A stretch of 64,000 nucleotides of DNA from Alkaliphilus flagellatus (GTDB taxonomy: Bacteria; Bacillota; Clostridia; Peptostreptococcales; Natronincolaceae): positions 40,833-104,832 of the forward strand of contig NZ_JAHLQK010000007.1 in NCBI RefSeq assembly GCF_018919215.1, in the 5' to 3' direction. Of the stretch, positions 1 to 7,798 are shown piece after piece (position 1 is the first letter of the stretch; each line of letters begins with the position of its first letter). The notes under the pieces were generated by a model. That model was not told the DNA's origin and ran no database searches. It saw nothing but the letters and a program-made list of their open reading frames with translations. Both the position numbers and the translations under genes were made by a program.

Positions 1-221
1 AAAAGGAAGCACTTAGAGAACATATGGGAGATATTTTAAATTATGTTGAAATATTAAAAGAAATAGATGCAAAAATAGAAAATCTAGATAATAATTTTAA
101 TAAAGAGTTTGCAGTTTTAAGGGAAGATAAGGTAGAGAGCTCTTTTAATAGAGAGAGTATTCTTGGAAATGCATCTAGCAAAAAAGATGGATACTTTCTG
201 ATCCCTAATATTTTAGATTAA
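1..221 (+). CDS. gatC: GatC, tRNA amidotransferase subunit C (5' end outside window)
   Basis: The reading frame is open from base 3 and ends at TAA 219-221, giving the last 72 or so residues of a protein whose family is about 95 residues long. The segment LREHMGDILNYVEILKEID is the conserved helical part of GatC, followed by the usual acidic linker and an ending of the FLIPNILD kind. GatC clamps GatA to GatB in the complex that converts Glu-tRNA(Gln) (or Asp-tRNA(Asn)) to the amidated form. The next gene, gatA, starts within 20 bases, consistent with a gatCAB operon. The first ~20 residues and the promoter lie outside the window. Confidence 0.9.
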   Translation, partial: KEALREHMGDILNYVEILKEIDAKIENLDNNFNKEFAVLREDKVESSFNRESILGNASSKKDGYFLIPNILD

Positions 222-237
222 TAGGAGGTGAATGAAA

Positions 238-1692
238 TTGGAACTCTACAACCTTAGTATGTATGAAATAAAGAATAAAATAGAAAAAAAAGAAATAAAA
301 GCTGTGGAGGTACTTGAAAGTACCTTAAAGAGAATAGATAGTGTTGAAGATAAAGTACAATCTTATTTAACTTTGACTGAAGACATAGCCTTTTGCAAGG
401 CTAATGAAATAGATAAAAAGATCGCTAATAATAAAGCTATAGGAGAGTTAGGTGGTATACCTATGGCAATTAAAGATAATATTTGCACAGAAGAAATATT
501 AACAACATGTGCTTCTAAAATGCTACATAATTTTATACCGCCCTACAGCGCTACAGTTTATGAAAAACTCTTGATGGAAGATGGAGTTATGCTAGGTAAA
601 ACTAATATGGATGAGTTTGCTATGGGATCATCTACGGAAAACTCATTTTATAAAACAACTAAAAATCCTTGGGATATAAGTAAAGTACCAGGTGGATCTA
701 GCGGAGGGTCAGCATCTGCTGTGGCAGCAGGCGAGGCTTTTTTTGCTTTGGGCTCAGATACAGGAGGATCAATTAGACAGCCTGCGGCTTTTTGTGGTGT
801 AGTAGGCTTAAAGCCTACATACGGATTAGTATCTAGATATGGATTAGTTGCTATGGCTAATTCTTTGGATCATATAGGTCCTATTACAAAGGATGTAACT
901 GACTGTGCTCTAGTTTTAAATGCTATTACAGGGTATGATTCTAAGGATGGAACTTCTATTAAAAGAGATAAGATAGATTATTTGAAAACCTTAAATGAGG
1001 GAATAAAAGGATTAAGAATTGCTATACCTAGAGAATACTTTGATGAAAATTTAAGTGAACCTGTTAGAAAGGCCCTAATTGAAGCCATCCAGGTATTTGA
1101 AAATTTAGGTGCTGTCTGTGAGGAAGTATCATTACCAAATACAAAATATGCCATGGCAGTTTATTATATAATATCTCAGTCTGAGGTTAGTCTTGCTTTG
1201 GCACGTTTTGATGGAATTAGATATGGACATAGGGCTTTAAACTACACAAACATAGAAGAATTAGTTAAGTATACAAGGAGTGAAGGCTTCGGACCAGAGG
1301 TTAAAAGAAGAATTGTGCTAGGGACACATTGGCTAAGTGGTGATAAATATAAGGAATACTATCAGAAGGCTAATGAAGTAAGGAAATTAATCAAACTAGA
1401 TTTTAATAATATATTTTCTAACTATGATGTTGTGCTTATGCCTACTTCAGCTACTACTGCTTTTGAGCTAGGTTCGAGTCAGGAAAAACCTCTAGCAAGA
1501 GAAAAACTAGATGGATACACAGTAGCTGCTAATTTAGCAGGTATTCCCGCAATATCTATTCCTTGTGGTTTTGATAAAGGCTTACCTATAGGAATGCAGT
1601 TAATGGGGAAGGATTTTGACGAAGAGACTCTTCTAAGAGTAGCTAGGGCTTTTGAAAGAAATACTAGTTTAAATCATAAACTAAGCCTATAG
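238..1692 (+). CDS. gatA: GatA, glutamyl/aspartyl-tRNA amidotransferase subunit A
   Basis: Amidase-signature protein of about 484 residues, full length for GatA. It hydrolyses glutamine and passes ammonia to GatB. The Ser-cisSer-Lys triad is visible: Lys in AIKDNI, cis-Ser in PGGSSGGS, and the nucleophile Ser in SDTGGSIRQP. Start choice: an ATG at 232 lies only 3 bases from AGGAGG (223-228), whereas TTG at 238 has a spacing of 9. The TTG start also numbers the triad K79/S154/S178, the numbering known for Staphylococcus aureus GatA, so TTG is preferred; annotation from 232 would add two residues. Middle gene of gatCAB, 15 bases before gatB. Confidence 0.96.
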   Translation: MELYNLSMYEIKNKIEKKEIKAVEVLESTLKRIDSVEDKVQSYLTLTEDIAFCKANEIDKKIANNKAIGELGGIPMAIKDNICTEEILTTCASKMLHNFIPPYSATVYEKLLMEDGVMLGKTNMDEFAMGSSTENSFYKTTKNPWDISKVPGGSSGGSASAVAAGEAFFALGSDTGGSIRQPAAFCGVVGLKPTYGLVSRYGLVAMANSLDHIGPITKDVTDCALVLNAITGYDSKDGTSIKRDKIDYLKTLNEGIKGLRIAIPREYFDENLSEPVRKALIEAIQVFENLGAVCEEVSLPNTKYAMAVYYIISQSEVSLALARFDGIRYGHRALNYTNIEELVKYTRSEGFGPEVKRRIVLGTHWLSGDKYKEYYQKANEVRKLIKLDFNNIFSNYDVVLMPTSATTAFELGSSQEKPLAREKLDGYTVAANLAGIPAISIPCGFDKGLPIGMQLMGKDFDEETLLRVARAFERNTSLNHKLSL

Positions 1693-1707
1693 GATAGAGG
1701 TGATAAA

Positions 1708-3135
1708 ATGAATACAAGAACAATTATTGGATTAGAAATTCATGTTGAGCTTTCCACAAAATCTAAAATATTTTGTAGCTGTAGTACAGACTTTGGTAGT
1801 ACAGCAAATAGTCAATGTTGTCCTATTTGTATTGGAATGCCAGGTAGTCTCCCCACACTTAATAAAAAGGTAGTAGATTATGCAGTTAAGGCAGGACTTG
1901 CTCTAAATTGCAATATTGCTAGAGAAAGTAAGATGGATCGAAAAAATTATTTTTATCCAGATCTAGTAAAGGGATATCAAATTACCCAATACGACAAACC
2001 CCTATGCAAAAATGGTTTTTTAAAAATTGGACAAGGGAAAAATATAAAAAAGATAGGTATAAAGAGAATTCATATAGAAGAAGATACAGGAAAATCCTTG
2101 CATACTAATGAAGATGTAACATTACTTGACTATAATCGGAGTGGGGTACCTTTAATAGAAATTGTTACAGAGCCCGATTTAAGCAGTGCAGAGGAAACTA
2201 AGGAGTTTCTAGAAAGCTTGAGGGATATTTTAAAATACATTGGAATCTCAGATGTAAAAATGGAAGAGGGTTCGCTTCGTTGTGATGTTAATATTAACGT
2301 TGCAACTGAGAATGGAAAGTCCTTTTCTAATATAACTGAATTGAAAAACCTTAACTCTTTTAAATCTGTAGTTAAGGCAATAGAGTTTGAAGAAAATCGA
2401 CATAGATTGCTTTTACAAGAGGATAAAAATACTTCTAAAGAAACAAGACGCTGGGATGATATAGCAAATATGACTATATCTATGAGATCTAAGGAAACTG
2501 AAGATGACTATAGATACTTTCTAGAGCCAGACATTATGAATATTGCACTTAGCGAAGATGAAATAAATAAAATTAAAGAGACCTTACCAGAACTTCCTAG
2601 GGATAAAAGGGAGAGATGGGCAACTATCTTTAAATTACCAGAATACGATATTAATATTTTAACTTCTTTCTTAGAACTAGCTAATTTTTTTGAAGAAACT
2701 ATGTCCTATTATAATAGCCCTAAAAAACTAAGCAATTGGATTATGACAGAGCTTTTAAGGAGGTTAAAGGAAGAGGAAATGGATATTAGTCAGCTAATAT
2801 TTACACCTAAGGACTTGGCCGAACTATTAGATCTAATTGATAAAGGAGTAATTAATAACTTCATTGGAAAAAAGGTATTTATAGAGATGATTAATGGTGA
2901 AGGGAAACCAAAGATTATTGCAGAGAAAAATGGGTGGATACAAATAGAAGATATCAAAGTTATTGATGAAGTGCTCCGAGGAATATTAAGAGAAAATCCT
3001 CAGTCGGTGTATGATTATAGAAATGGTAAAGACAGAGCTTTTGGGTATTTAGTGGGTCAAAGTATGAAGGCTTTAAAAGGCAAAGGAAACCCTCAACTTA
3101 TTAATAAGGTGCTAAAAAAACTACTAGAAGAATAA
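1708..3135 (+). CDS. gatB: GatB, glutamyl/aspartyl-tRNA amidotransferase subunit B
   Basis: 475 residues, the normal length. GatB is the kinase/transamidase subunit that phosphorylates the misacylated Glu (or Asp) on tRNA and amidates it with ammonia from GatA. It begins with the family signature IGLEIHVELSTKSKIFC, has the Cys-rich zinc site (CSCS...CCPIC) near residues 22-40, the HIEEDTGK segment, and a C-terminal YqeY/GatB tail that binds tRNA (about 330-475). Its presence implies that this organism makes Gln-tRNA(Gln) and/or Asn-tRNA(Asn) by the indirect route. Preceded by AGAGGTG; last gene of the operon. Confidence 0.96.
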   Translation: MNTRTIIGLEIHVELSTKSKIFCSCSTDFGSTANSQCCPICIGMPGSLPTLNKKVVDYAVKAGLALNCNIARESKMDRKNYFYPDLVKGYQITQYDKPLCKNGFLKIGQGKNIKKIGIKRIHIEEDTGKSLHTNEDVTLLDYNRSGVPLIEIVTEPDLSSAEETKEFLESLRDILKYIGISDVKMEEGSLRCDVNINVATENGKSFSNITELKNLNSFKSVVKAIEFEENRHRLLLQEDKNTSKETRRWDDIANMTISMRSKETEDDYRYFLEPDIMNIALSEDEINKIKETLPELPRDKRERWATIFKLPEYDINILTSFLELANFFEETMSYYNSPKKLSNWIMTELLRRLKEEEMDISQLIFTPKDLAELLDLIDKGVINNFIGKKVFIEMINGEGKPKIIAEKNGWIQIEDIKVIDEVLRGILRENPQSVYDYRNGKDRAFGYLVGQSMKALKGKGNPQLINKVLKKLLEE

Positions 3136-3193
3136 ATAAAACCTCTGATAATATGGAATAGTTTGAAAAAATTTCTACAGGAGCGATTAGAAA

Positions 3194-4234
3194 GTGAAAA
3201 GATGGGTTATAGCTTTAATTATTATAATAATATTATCTTGTATACTTATAGGGGTTTTATATATGCTTTCATCTAAAAAATATTATGAAGACATAGTCAT
3301 TGATAATGAGCAGAGGATAAGAGTCCAATTGGAAAAAAATCCAAGAACATTAGACCCTCAAAAAGCATCATTACCTGAAGATTTAACTTTAATATGTAAT
3401 CTTCAAGATGGAATCTTAGGAATTTCACAAGATGGAGAATACGTATTTGGTGAAGGACTGGGAAAGTCCTATGAAGTAGAAAATGATGGATTAGTTTATA
3501 GATTTAAGCTGCGAGAGGCCTATTGGTCTGATGGAACTCCTATTACAACTGAAGATTTTTATTATAGCTGGAAAAGGGCACTAGATTTAAAAGAAGAAGC
3601 ACCCTACGGACAATTATTACATAGCATAAAAAATGCAAAACAATATGTGAACGAAGAAGTAGGACCAGAAGAATTAGGTATTAATATTGTAGATGCCTTA
3701 GTATTTGAGGTAGAACTAGAAGAGCCAGATCCAAACTTTTTATATAAATTAATTTATCCAGTTTTCTTTCCTATTAATTATGAAAATAGTAATATGGATG
3801 ATACAATTTTTGATAAAGATCATAATAGATATATTTCATCAGGTCCATTTCATATAGAAGAATGGCTAGACTATGATAGGATTACTCTCTCTAAAAATGC
3901 AACATATTGGGATGCAGATAATGTAGTTGTAGAAAAACTTGATTTTTTAATAATTAGTGAAGACATAAGAATATTTGAAGCATTTCAAAGAGGAGAATTA
4001 GATATTATTGAGGTTTCTAAAAATTACAAGACAAATATTGAAAAATCACCTGGTTTTTATATTGTTGAAGAAGGGCAATTAGATTCTTCAATAAAATTAC
4101 AAGAATTTGAAATGAAGTCAGGTCAAAAAGAAGAGCACTTTAGAATAGGTATTATTAAACCTTCTATCAATAGGGTTTTTGTATTGCCTACTCCCCTAAC
4201 ATATCATCTTAAATGGAGCTATGTTAGGTATTAA
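3194..4234 (+). pseudogene. Truncated family-5 oligopeptide-binding protein (OppA-like)
   Basis: 346 codons with an N-terminal hydrophobic anchor (about 4-26). A clear SBP_bac_5 lobe follows: NPRTLDPQ near residue 50, LREAYWSDGTPITTEDF near 112, SGPFHIEEW near 217. The family is normally about 520-560 residues. Here homology fades shortly after the GELDIIEV segment (about 275), and the last 60 residues resemble no part of the family, so the second half of the protein is missing. There are no transporter genes beside it. It is either a dead gene or a truncated single-lobe protein. The cysteine in IILSC could be a lipobox but fits it poorly. The 3' junction abuts the peptide-cassette region that follows. 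Confidence 0.65.
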
Positions 4235-4264
4235 AGTGCTTCAAAACTTAGAATAATTAACAAT

Positions 4265-4292
4265 CACCAACCCCCTATTAGTTTATAATATA
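4265..4292 (+). promoter_or_regulatory. Degenerate sigmaK-like promoter, cassette A
   Basis: CAC at 4265-4267, a 16-base spacer, then TATAATATA at 4284-4292. The three intact cassettes have CATAATATA at the same spacing, so this copy has lost only the C of the -10 element. The assignment rests on comparison with the sporulation sigmaK consensus (AC, 16 bases, CATAnnnTA). Confidence 0.4.
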
Positions 4293-4361
4293 TATTACAA
4301 CTATAGATGAAGCAACTTATAGATTACTGGCTACTCGGTTTCAAAAAGGTAGGTGAAATAT

Positions 4362-4427
4362 ATGCTTTCTTTCATCTTTTTAATTATTATATTATGTTGT
4401 GCATGTCGACGTGAATGTAGATGTTGA
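4362..4427 (+). pseudogene. Cassette A: remnant of the small hydrophobic peptide family
   Basis: A 21-codon frame preceded by the same AGGTAGGTG-type ribosome site as the intact copies. It reads MLSFIFLIIILCCACRRECRC and stops. The segment FIFLIIILC is identical to the membrane core of the copy at 4629-4787, and RRECRC matches its RERRCGCGC tail. The Gly-rich N-terminal part is missing, so this looks like an internally deleted copy that kept its start and terminator. It is too short to be sure whether a peptide is made. Confidence 0.5.
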
Positions 4428-4469
4428 CGTGGATTTTGGGGTTGTAAAAGATAAAGGAAACAGAATTAG

Positions 4470-4500
4470 GGGAGGGCTTAGGCTTTACCCTGTTTTTTGT
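4470..4500 (+). terminator. Terminator of cassette A
   Basis: GGGAGGGC, loop TTAG, GCTTTACCC, then a T-rich run. The stem is an imperfect version of the GGGTA(GA)GC/GCTTTACCC stem that closes the other cassettes. Confidence 0.65.
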
Positions 4501-4516
4501 TTTTGTATAAAGATAT

Positions 4517-4545
4517 CACAATTTCTAGGTAACTTCATAATATAT
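4517..4545 (+). promoter_or_regulatory. SigmaK-like promoter, cassette B
   Basis: CAC at 4517-4519, exactly 16 bases, CATAATATA at 4536-4544. This fits the mother-cell sigmaK consensus (AC, N16, CATAnnnTA). The gene start follows about 84 bases later, as in cassettes C and D. Confidence 0.55.
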
Positions 4546-4628
4546 TACAACTACTAATAATTTTAGAACAGAAATAAAAAAGTTCTATGCTTAGCAGTAA
4601 TTAAAATCTTAAAAGGTGGGTGTAATGT

Positions 4629-4787
4629 ATGAGCGGAATTGTTGAAAATAAAGGCTGTTTTGGAGGTTTCGATGGTATTTTTGGAGGATTTGGAAATAAT
4701 TTCTTCTTTTTCATCTTTTTAATTATTATATTATGTTTCGTATTCGGAATATTTGGACGTGAACGTAGATGTGGGTGTGGATGTTAG
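4629..4787 (+). CDS. Small Gly/Cys-rich hydrophobic protein, cassette B
   Basis: 52 residues: MSGIVENKGC start, a Gly/Phe-rich segment (GGFDGIFGGFG), one hydrophobic stretch (about residues 23-40, rich in F and I), and a basic Cys-rich tail RERRCGCGC. Start chosen at ATG 4629 behind AAGGTGGGTG. It is a paralogue of the proteins at 4979-5194 and 63069-63278, sharing the MS(E/G)IxEN N-terminus and the 5' leader. Composition and the sigmaK-like promoter suggest a spore-coat or crust peptide, loosely reminiscent of YjcZ/SscA-type hydrophobic spore peptides, but I cannot place it in a named family. Confidence 0.75.
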   Translation: MSGIVENKGCFGGFDGIFGGFGNNFFFFIFLIIILCFVFGIFGRERRCGCGC

Positions 4788-4821
4788 TTTTGTAATTATA
4801 AAAGATAGAACTAGTAGAATT

Positions 4822-4852
4822 GGGGTAGAAATACCCCTATTTTTATTTTTTT
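4822..4852 (+). terminator. Terminator of cassette B
   Basis: Perfect 6-bp stem GGGGTA-GAAA-TACCCC with a GNRA-type loop and a long T-rich tail (4838-4851). Confidence 0.85.
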
Positions 4853-4867
4853 CATGGTGAAATATAG

Positions 4868-4896
4868 AACAATTTATATGTAATTTCATAATATAT
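4868..4896 (+). promoter_or_regulatory. SigmaK-like promoter, cassette C
   Basis: AAC at 4868-4870, 16-base spacer, CATAATATA at 4887-4895. The element and about 110 bases of leader after it are nearly identical to those of cassette D at 62959-63068, 58 kb away. Confidence 0.6.
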
Positions 4897-4978
4897 ATTA
4901 CAACTAAGTATAGCCTTAAAAGATAAAAGAAGTTGTGCATTTAGTAATATTTAAAATTTGAAAGGGTAGGTGTAATAT

Positions 4979-5194
4979 ATGAGTGAAATTATTGGAAATA
5001 ATACAGGTTGTGGCGGTGGATTTGGTGGTTTGTTTGGAGGAAAGCAAAGTAGTTTACTTTTCTTCTTCTTGATATTGGTGATAATTTTCTGTAACTGTGG
5101 TATTTTTAAGGGATCAGGAGATAGTCTACTTTTCTTCTTCTTATTACTTGTTGTACTATTTTGTGGATGTGGACGTGGAGGTTTCTTCTTCTAA
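4979..5194 (+). CDS. Small Gly/Cys-rich hydrophobic protein, cassette C (two-segment form)
   Basis: 71 residues. The N-terminus MSEIIGNNTGCGGGFGGLFG is followed by two successive versions of one hydrophobic unit, SLLFFFLILVIIFCNCG and SLLFFFLLLVVLFCGCG, separated by IFKGSGD. The protein ends in GRGGFFF. The duplication is also visible in the DNA. Cassette B has a single unit. The CNCG/CGCG motifs after each hydrophobic stretch could cross-link or bind metal. The start follows AGGGTAGGTG, and a private terminator lies 20 bases downstream. Probably a late sporulation surface peptide, inferred from promoter and composition only. Confidence 0.8.
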   Translation: MSEIIGNNTGCGGGFGGLFGGKQSSLLFFFLILVIIFCNCGIFKGSGDSLLFFFLLLVVLFCGCGRGGFFF

Positions 5195-5214
5195 AAAGAC
5201 AGATTAACAGAATT

Positions 5215-5246
5215 GGGGTAGAGCTTAGGCTTTACCCTCTTTTTTT
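5215..5246 (+). terminator. Terminator of cassette C
   Basis: GGGTAGAGC, loop TTAG, GCTTTACCC, then CTCTTTTTTT; 9-bp stem with one wobble pair. Confidence 0.9.
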
Positions 5247-5354
5247 AGATCTATTTCGTAGTAACACTTTTGCCAGTCTGTAATATACTTGTATTAGAAA
5301 AGGAGTAAAGTAGTAAGCCACTTTTCTAATATAAAAATAGGGAAGGCGAACATA

Positions 5355-5717
5355 ATGAATTATAGCCAAGAAATTAATACACAAAGGTGTGATGATCTAA
5401 TTAGTATAGGTGCAACATGTGTAGCTCAGATAGAAGGAAGGTTTTTCTGGCTTATTGAAGTTGAAATGGACGTTATGGGTAAATTGAGGGAAGAAGTGAT
5501 TATAAGAGAAATAACAGCGACTCAAGCAACAGTACTAATAGCAACAGGAGTTATGCGTTGCCAAATAGTTGATACACTCCCTACTTCAATTCCAGGAATA
5601 GAAGAGGAGCCTATTTGTGCGTTTGTAGTAGGTCAAAATGTGTTCTTAGTATTTAGTGTGGAAAATGCAACTGACCGTCTAGTTCTAGTTAGAGTACCTT
5701 TATGTAGAATTATTTAA
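5355..5717 (+). CDS. Unrecognised 120-residue protein, spore-associated by context
   Basis: I do not recognise a family. It starts MNYSQEINTQRCDD behind GGGAAGG, has no signal peptide or membrane segment, and alternates hydrophobic beta-like strands (ISIGATCVAQIEGRFFWLIEVEMDV, split here as two strands; AFVVGQNVFLVFSV) with four scattered cysteines. The VAQIEGRFFWLIEV segment looks like a barrel or coat-type beta fold. It ends with a terminator that shares its stem (GGGTAGC/GCTTTACCC) with the peptide cassettes just upstream, suggesting it belongs to the same gene group. A weak AC-N16-AATATAC element precedes it. Confidence 0.7.
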   Translation: MNYSQEINTQRCDDLISIGATCVAQIEGRFFWLIEVEMDVMGKLREEVIIREITATQATVLIATGVMRCQIVDTLPTSIPGIEEEPICAFVVGQNVFLVFSVENATDRLVLVRVPLCRII

Positions 5718-5769
5718 TCAAATTATGTCACGGTGAGAGTTTCTAAATGAAAGGCTGAAATAAAATGGT

Positions 5770-5798
5770 GGGGTAGCTTATGCTTTACCCTATTTTTT
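5770..5798 (+). terminator. Terminator after 120-residue gene
   Basis: GGGTAGC, loop TTAT, GCTTTACCC, then TATTTTTTT. It is the same stem family as the upstream cassettes. Confidence 0.85.
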
Positions 5799-5960
5799 TA
5801 TTTTAATTTATTGTAACTAAAGCTCCTAAACGTTAATATCATAGCTTTAAGAGTATATTTTATTTTTTATTAATCTTTTTATTATATGCTTTCATATTCA
5901 TAATATGAACTAATAGGGGGATTTTTTAAAAATTTATAATAGTTGAAAGGAGGACACATT

Positions 5961-7346
5961 ATGGTTGAATTAACCTTAGTACACTGGATTTATGTAATAG
6001 TGGTTATAATTGTTCTAGCAGTAATGATTATGAGAAGGGATACGTTAATACCATGTGTTATAGGAATATTTTTAATGGGGTTAGCTTCTAAAAAGGGTAT
6101 TGTAGGAGCCGCGGGAGGTATATTTAATTCCTTTGTTGTTGCAGGGGTGGAATTACTAGGAATTATATTTATTATTTCTGTAATTGTATCCATGTCTAGA
6201 TTACTAGAAGATATAGGAGCAAACCAATTAATGATTAGGCCATTGACAAAACTAATAAAAACACCAAATCAAGCTTTTTGGTTTATTGGAATTGTAATGC
6301 TTCTTGTATCCTGGTTTTTCTGGCCTTCTCCTGCTACTGCATTGGTAGGAGCAGTATTACTACCAGTAGCTTTAAAGGTAGGATTACCTGCAATTGGGGC
6401 TGCTGTAGCTATTAATTTATTTGGCCATGGACTAGCTTTATCAAGTGACCTTGTTATTCAAGGAGCACCTACAATAACTGCAAGCACTGCAGGAGTAAAT
6501 GTAGCAGAACTTACGAGCAAAGGTATACCTTTATTCGTAGTTATGGCAGTTGTTACTATTACTGTAGCCTATATTTTATTAAAAAGAGATATGAAGAATG
6601 GTACTCTAAAACTTGACAATGCAATGATTAAAGAAAGTGATGTCAATGAAAAGGAAGTGCGGCCAGTTGCAAAGATTGCAGCTTTTATGGTTCCTATTGC
6701 TTTCGGATTAAATATTTTAGCTATGTTTATGTTTGAGCTAAGGGGTGGAGATGCCACAGCTCTAATAGGCGGAACAGCAGTCTTAATATTAGTAGTTTTA
6801 TGTTTCTTAGAATATAAATCTAAGGCTTTAGAACAAATTACCGACTACATTAAAGCAGGATTTGTATTTGGTATAGAGATATTTGGACCTATTATTCCAA
6901 TAGCTGCATTTTTCTACATGGGAGATATGGGATCTTTTTCTCAAGTAATGGGAGCAGGAGCACTACCGGCAGCATCCCAAGGCATTTTAGCTGACCTTGG
7001 TACAGCTCTAGCTTCAGTAGCACCGATGAATAGACCTACAGTTGCTATTATGGAAATGGGTATAGGTGGCCTTACTGGACTTGATGGATCTGGTTTTTCT
7101 GGTTTATCATTAGCAGGAGCAGTAGCTAAGGTATTTGGTACAGCAGTAAATGGAAGTATAGCTGTATTAGCAGCTTTAGGTCAAATAGGATCAATTTGGG
7201 TTGGAGGAGGAACTATAATACCTTGGAGCTTAATTCCTGCAGCAGCTATTTGTAATGTATCACCTATGGAATTAGCACGTAGAAATCTTGTCCCCGTAAT
7301 GATAGGATTAATTGTTACCACTATTGTAGCTATGTTTTTAATCTAA
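5961..7346 (+). CDS. Polytopic permease of the ion-transporter/GntP-like type
   Basis: 461 residues from ATG 5961, which has AAAGGAGG 7 bases upstream; an in-frame TTG at 5943 is less likely because it overlaps that site. About 11-12 hydrophobic helices are visible, with a WPSPATALVGAVLLPVA motif in the first half and a related MNRPTVAIMEMGIGGLTG segment in the second, suggesting an inverted-repeat transporter fold. The family is a secondary permease for organic acids or similar small molecules; I cannot name the substrate. It sits 450 bases before acoR and the acetoin dehydrogenase operon, so an acetoin or related carbon substrate is possible, but it has its own terminator. Confidence 0.75.
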   Translation: MVELTLVHWIYVIVVIIVLAVMIMRRDTLIPCVIGIFLMGLASKKGIVGAAGGIFNSFVVAGVELLGIIFIISVIVSMSRLLEDIGANQLMIRPLTKLIKTPNQAFWFIGIVMLLVSWFFWPSPATALVGAVLLPVALKVGLPAIGAAVAINLFGHGLALSSDLVIQGAPTITASTAGVNVAELTSKGIPLFVVMAVVTITVAYILLKRDMKNGTLKLDNAMIKESDVNEKEVRPVAKIAAFMVPIAFGLNILAMFMFELRGGDATALIGGTAVLILVVLCFLEYKSKALEQITDYIKAGFVFGIEIFGPIIPIAAFFYMGDMGSFSQVMGAGALPAASQGILADLGTALASVAPMNRPTVAIMEMGIGGLTGLDGSGFSGLSLAGAVAKVFGTAVNGSIAVLAALGQIGSIWVGGGTIIPWSLIPAAAICNVSPMELARRNLVPVMIGLIVTTIVAMFLI

Positions 7347-7363
7347 TAGTATAAGAACAAAAT

Positions 7364-7408
7364 AAACAAAGCTCACCAGTAATAATTTTTACGGGTGAGC
7401 TTTGTTTT
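7364..7408 (+). terminator. Terminator after permease
   Basis: AACAAAGCTCACC pairs with GGGTGAGCTTTGTT around an AT-rich loop, then TTTT. The flanking AACAAA/TTTGTT makes it usable on both strands. Confidence 0.85.
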
Positions 7409-7460
7409 AAATAATTGTTATAACATGAGAAAACTTTAAACATAATAAGTATAAAAAACA

Positions 7461-7622
7461 CTAATAATAACTAATATTAGATTTTTTTATCCCACCCTCC
7501 TTTTTGTTTTTAAAATACGCACAACCTTGTTCTTGTGTGTTTGATACCGAGGTTACATGGGTTAAAGTACATTCGCCTTCCTTTTCATAAACACAAGGAC
7601 TAACACATTGTATCATAGTCAC
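7461..7622 (-). CDS. Small four-cysteine conserved clostridial protein
   Basis: A 53-residue frame on the minus strand. GTG at 7622-7620 is 8 bases from a perfect AGGAGG (complement of 7631-7636); an ATG two codons later is the alternative. It begins VTMIQCVSPCVYEKEGECTL, then THVTSVSNTQEQGCAYF. The pattern C-x3-C-x6-C-x15-C matches a widespread family of roughly 50-residue clostridial proteins, often mislabelled hydroxymyristoyl-ACP dehydratase, that read C(x)3C...GECxLxHV...CxYF. Four cysteines suggest a zinc site. Function unknown. It stands alone and divergent from acoR. Confidence 0.75.
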   Translation of the reverse strand: MTMIQCVSPCVYEKEGECTLTHVTSVSNTQEQGCAYFKNKKEGGIKKSNISYY

Positions 7623-7798
7623 AAAAACCACCTCCTAATATATATTTTGTCTAAAATAAGTTTTAAAATGCCATGCAATTATTGTTATTTGAAAGAAGGG
7701 TGTTGTTACCTTCATTTTTTTTATTAAATATACTATACTTAAATTAAGTAGGGGATAGATTTTTAATCTAATACTATAAAAGGTGGGAAATTGATAAT

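Noticed and set aside
4731..4940. Minus-strand 69-codon frame in the cassette region
   Set aside because: It is antisense to cassette B, its terminator and the cassette C promoter; no ribosome site and no family.
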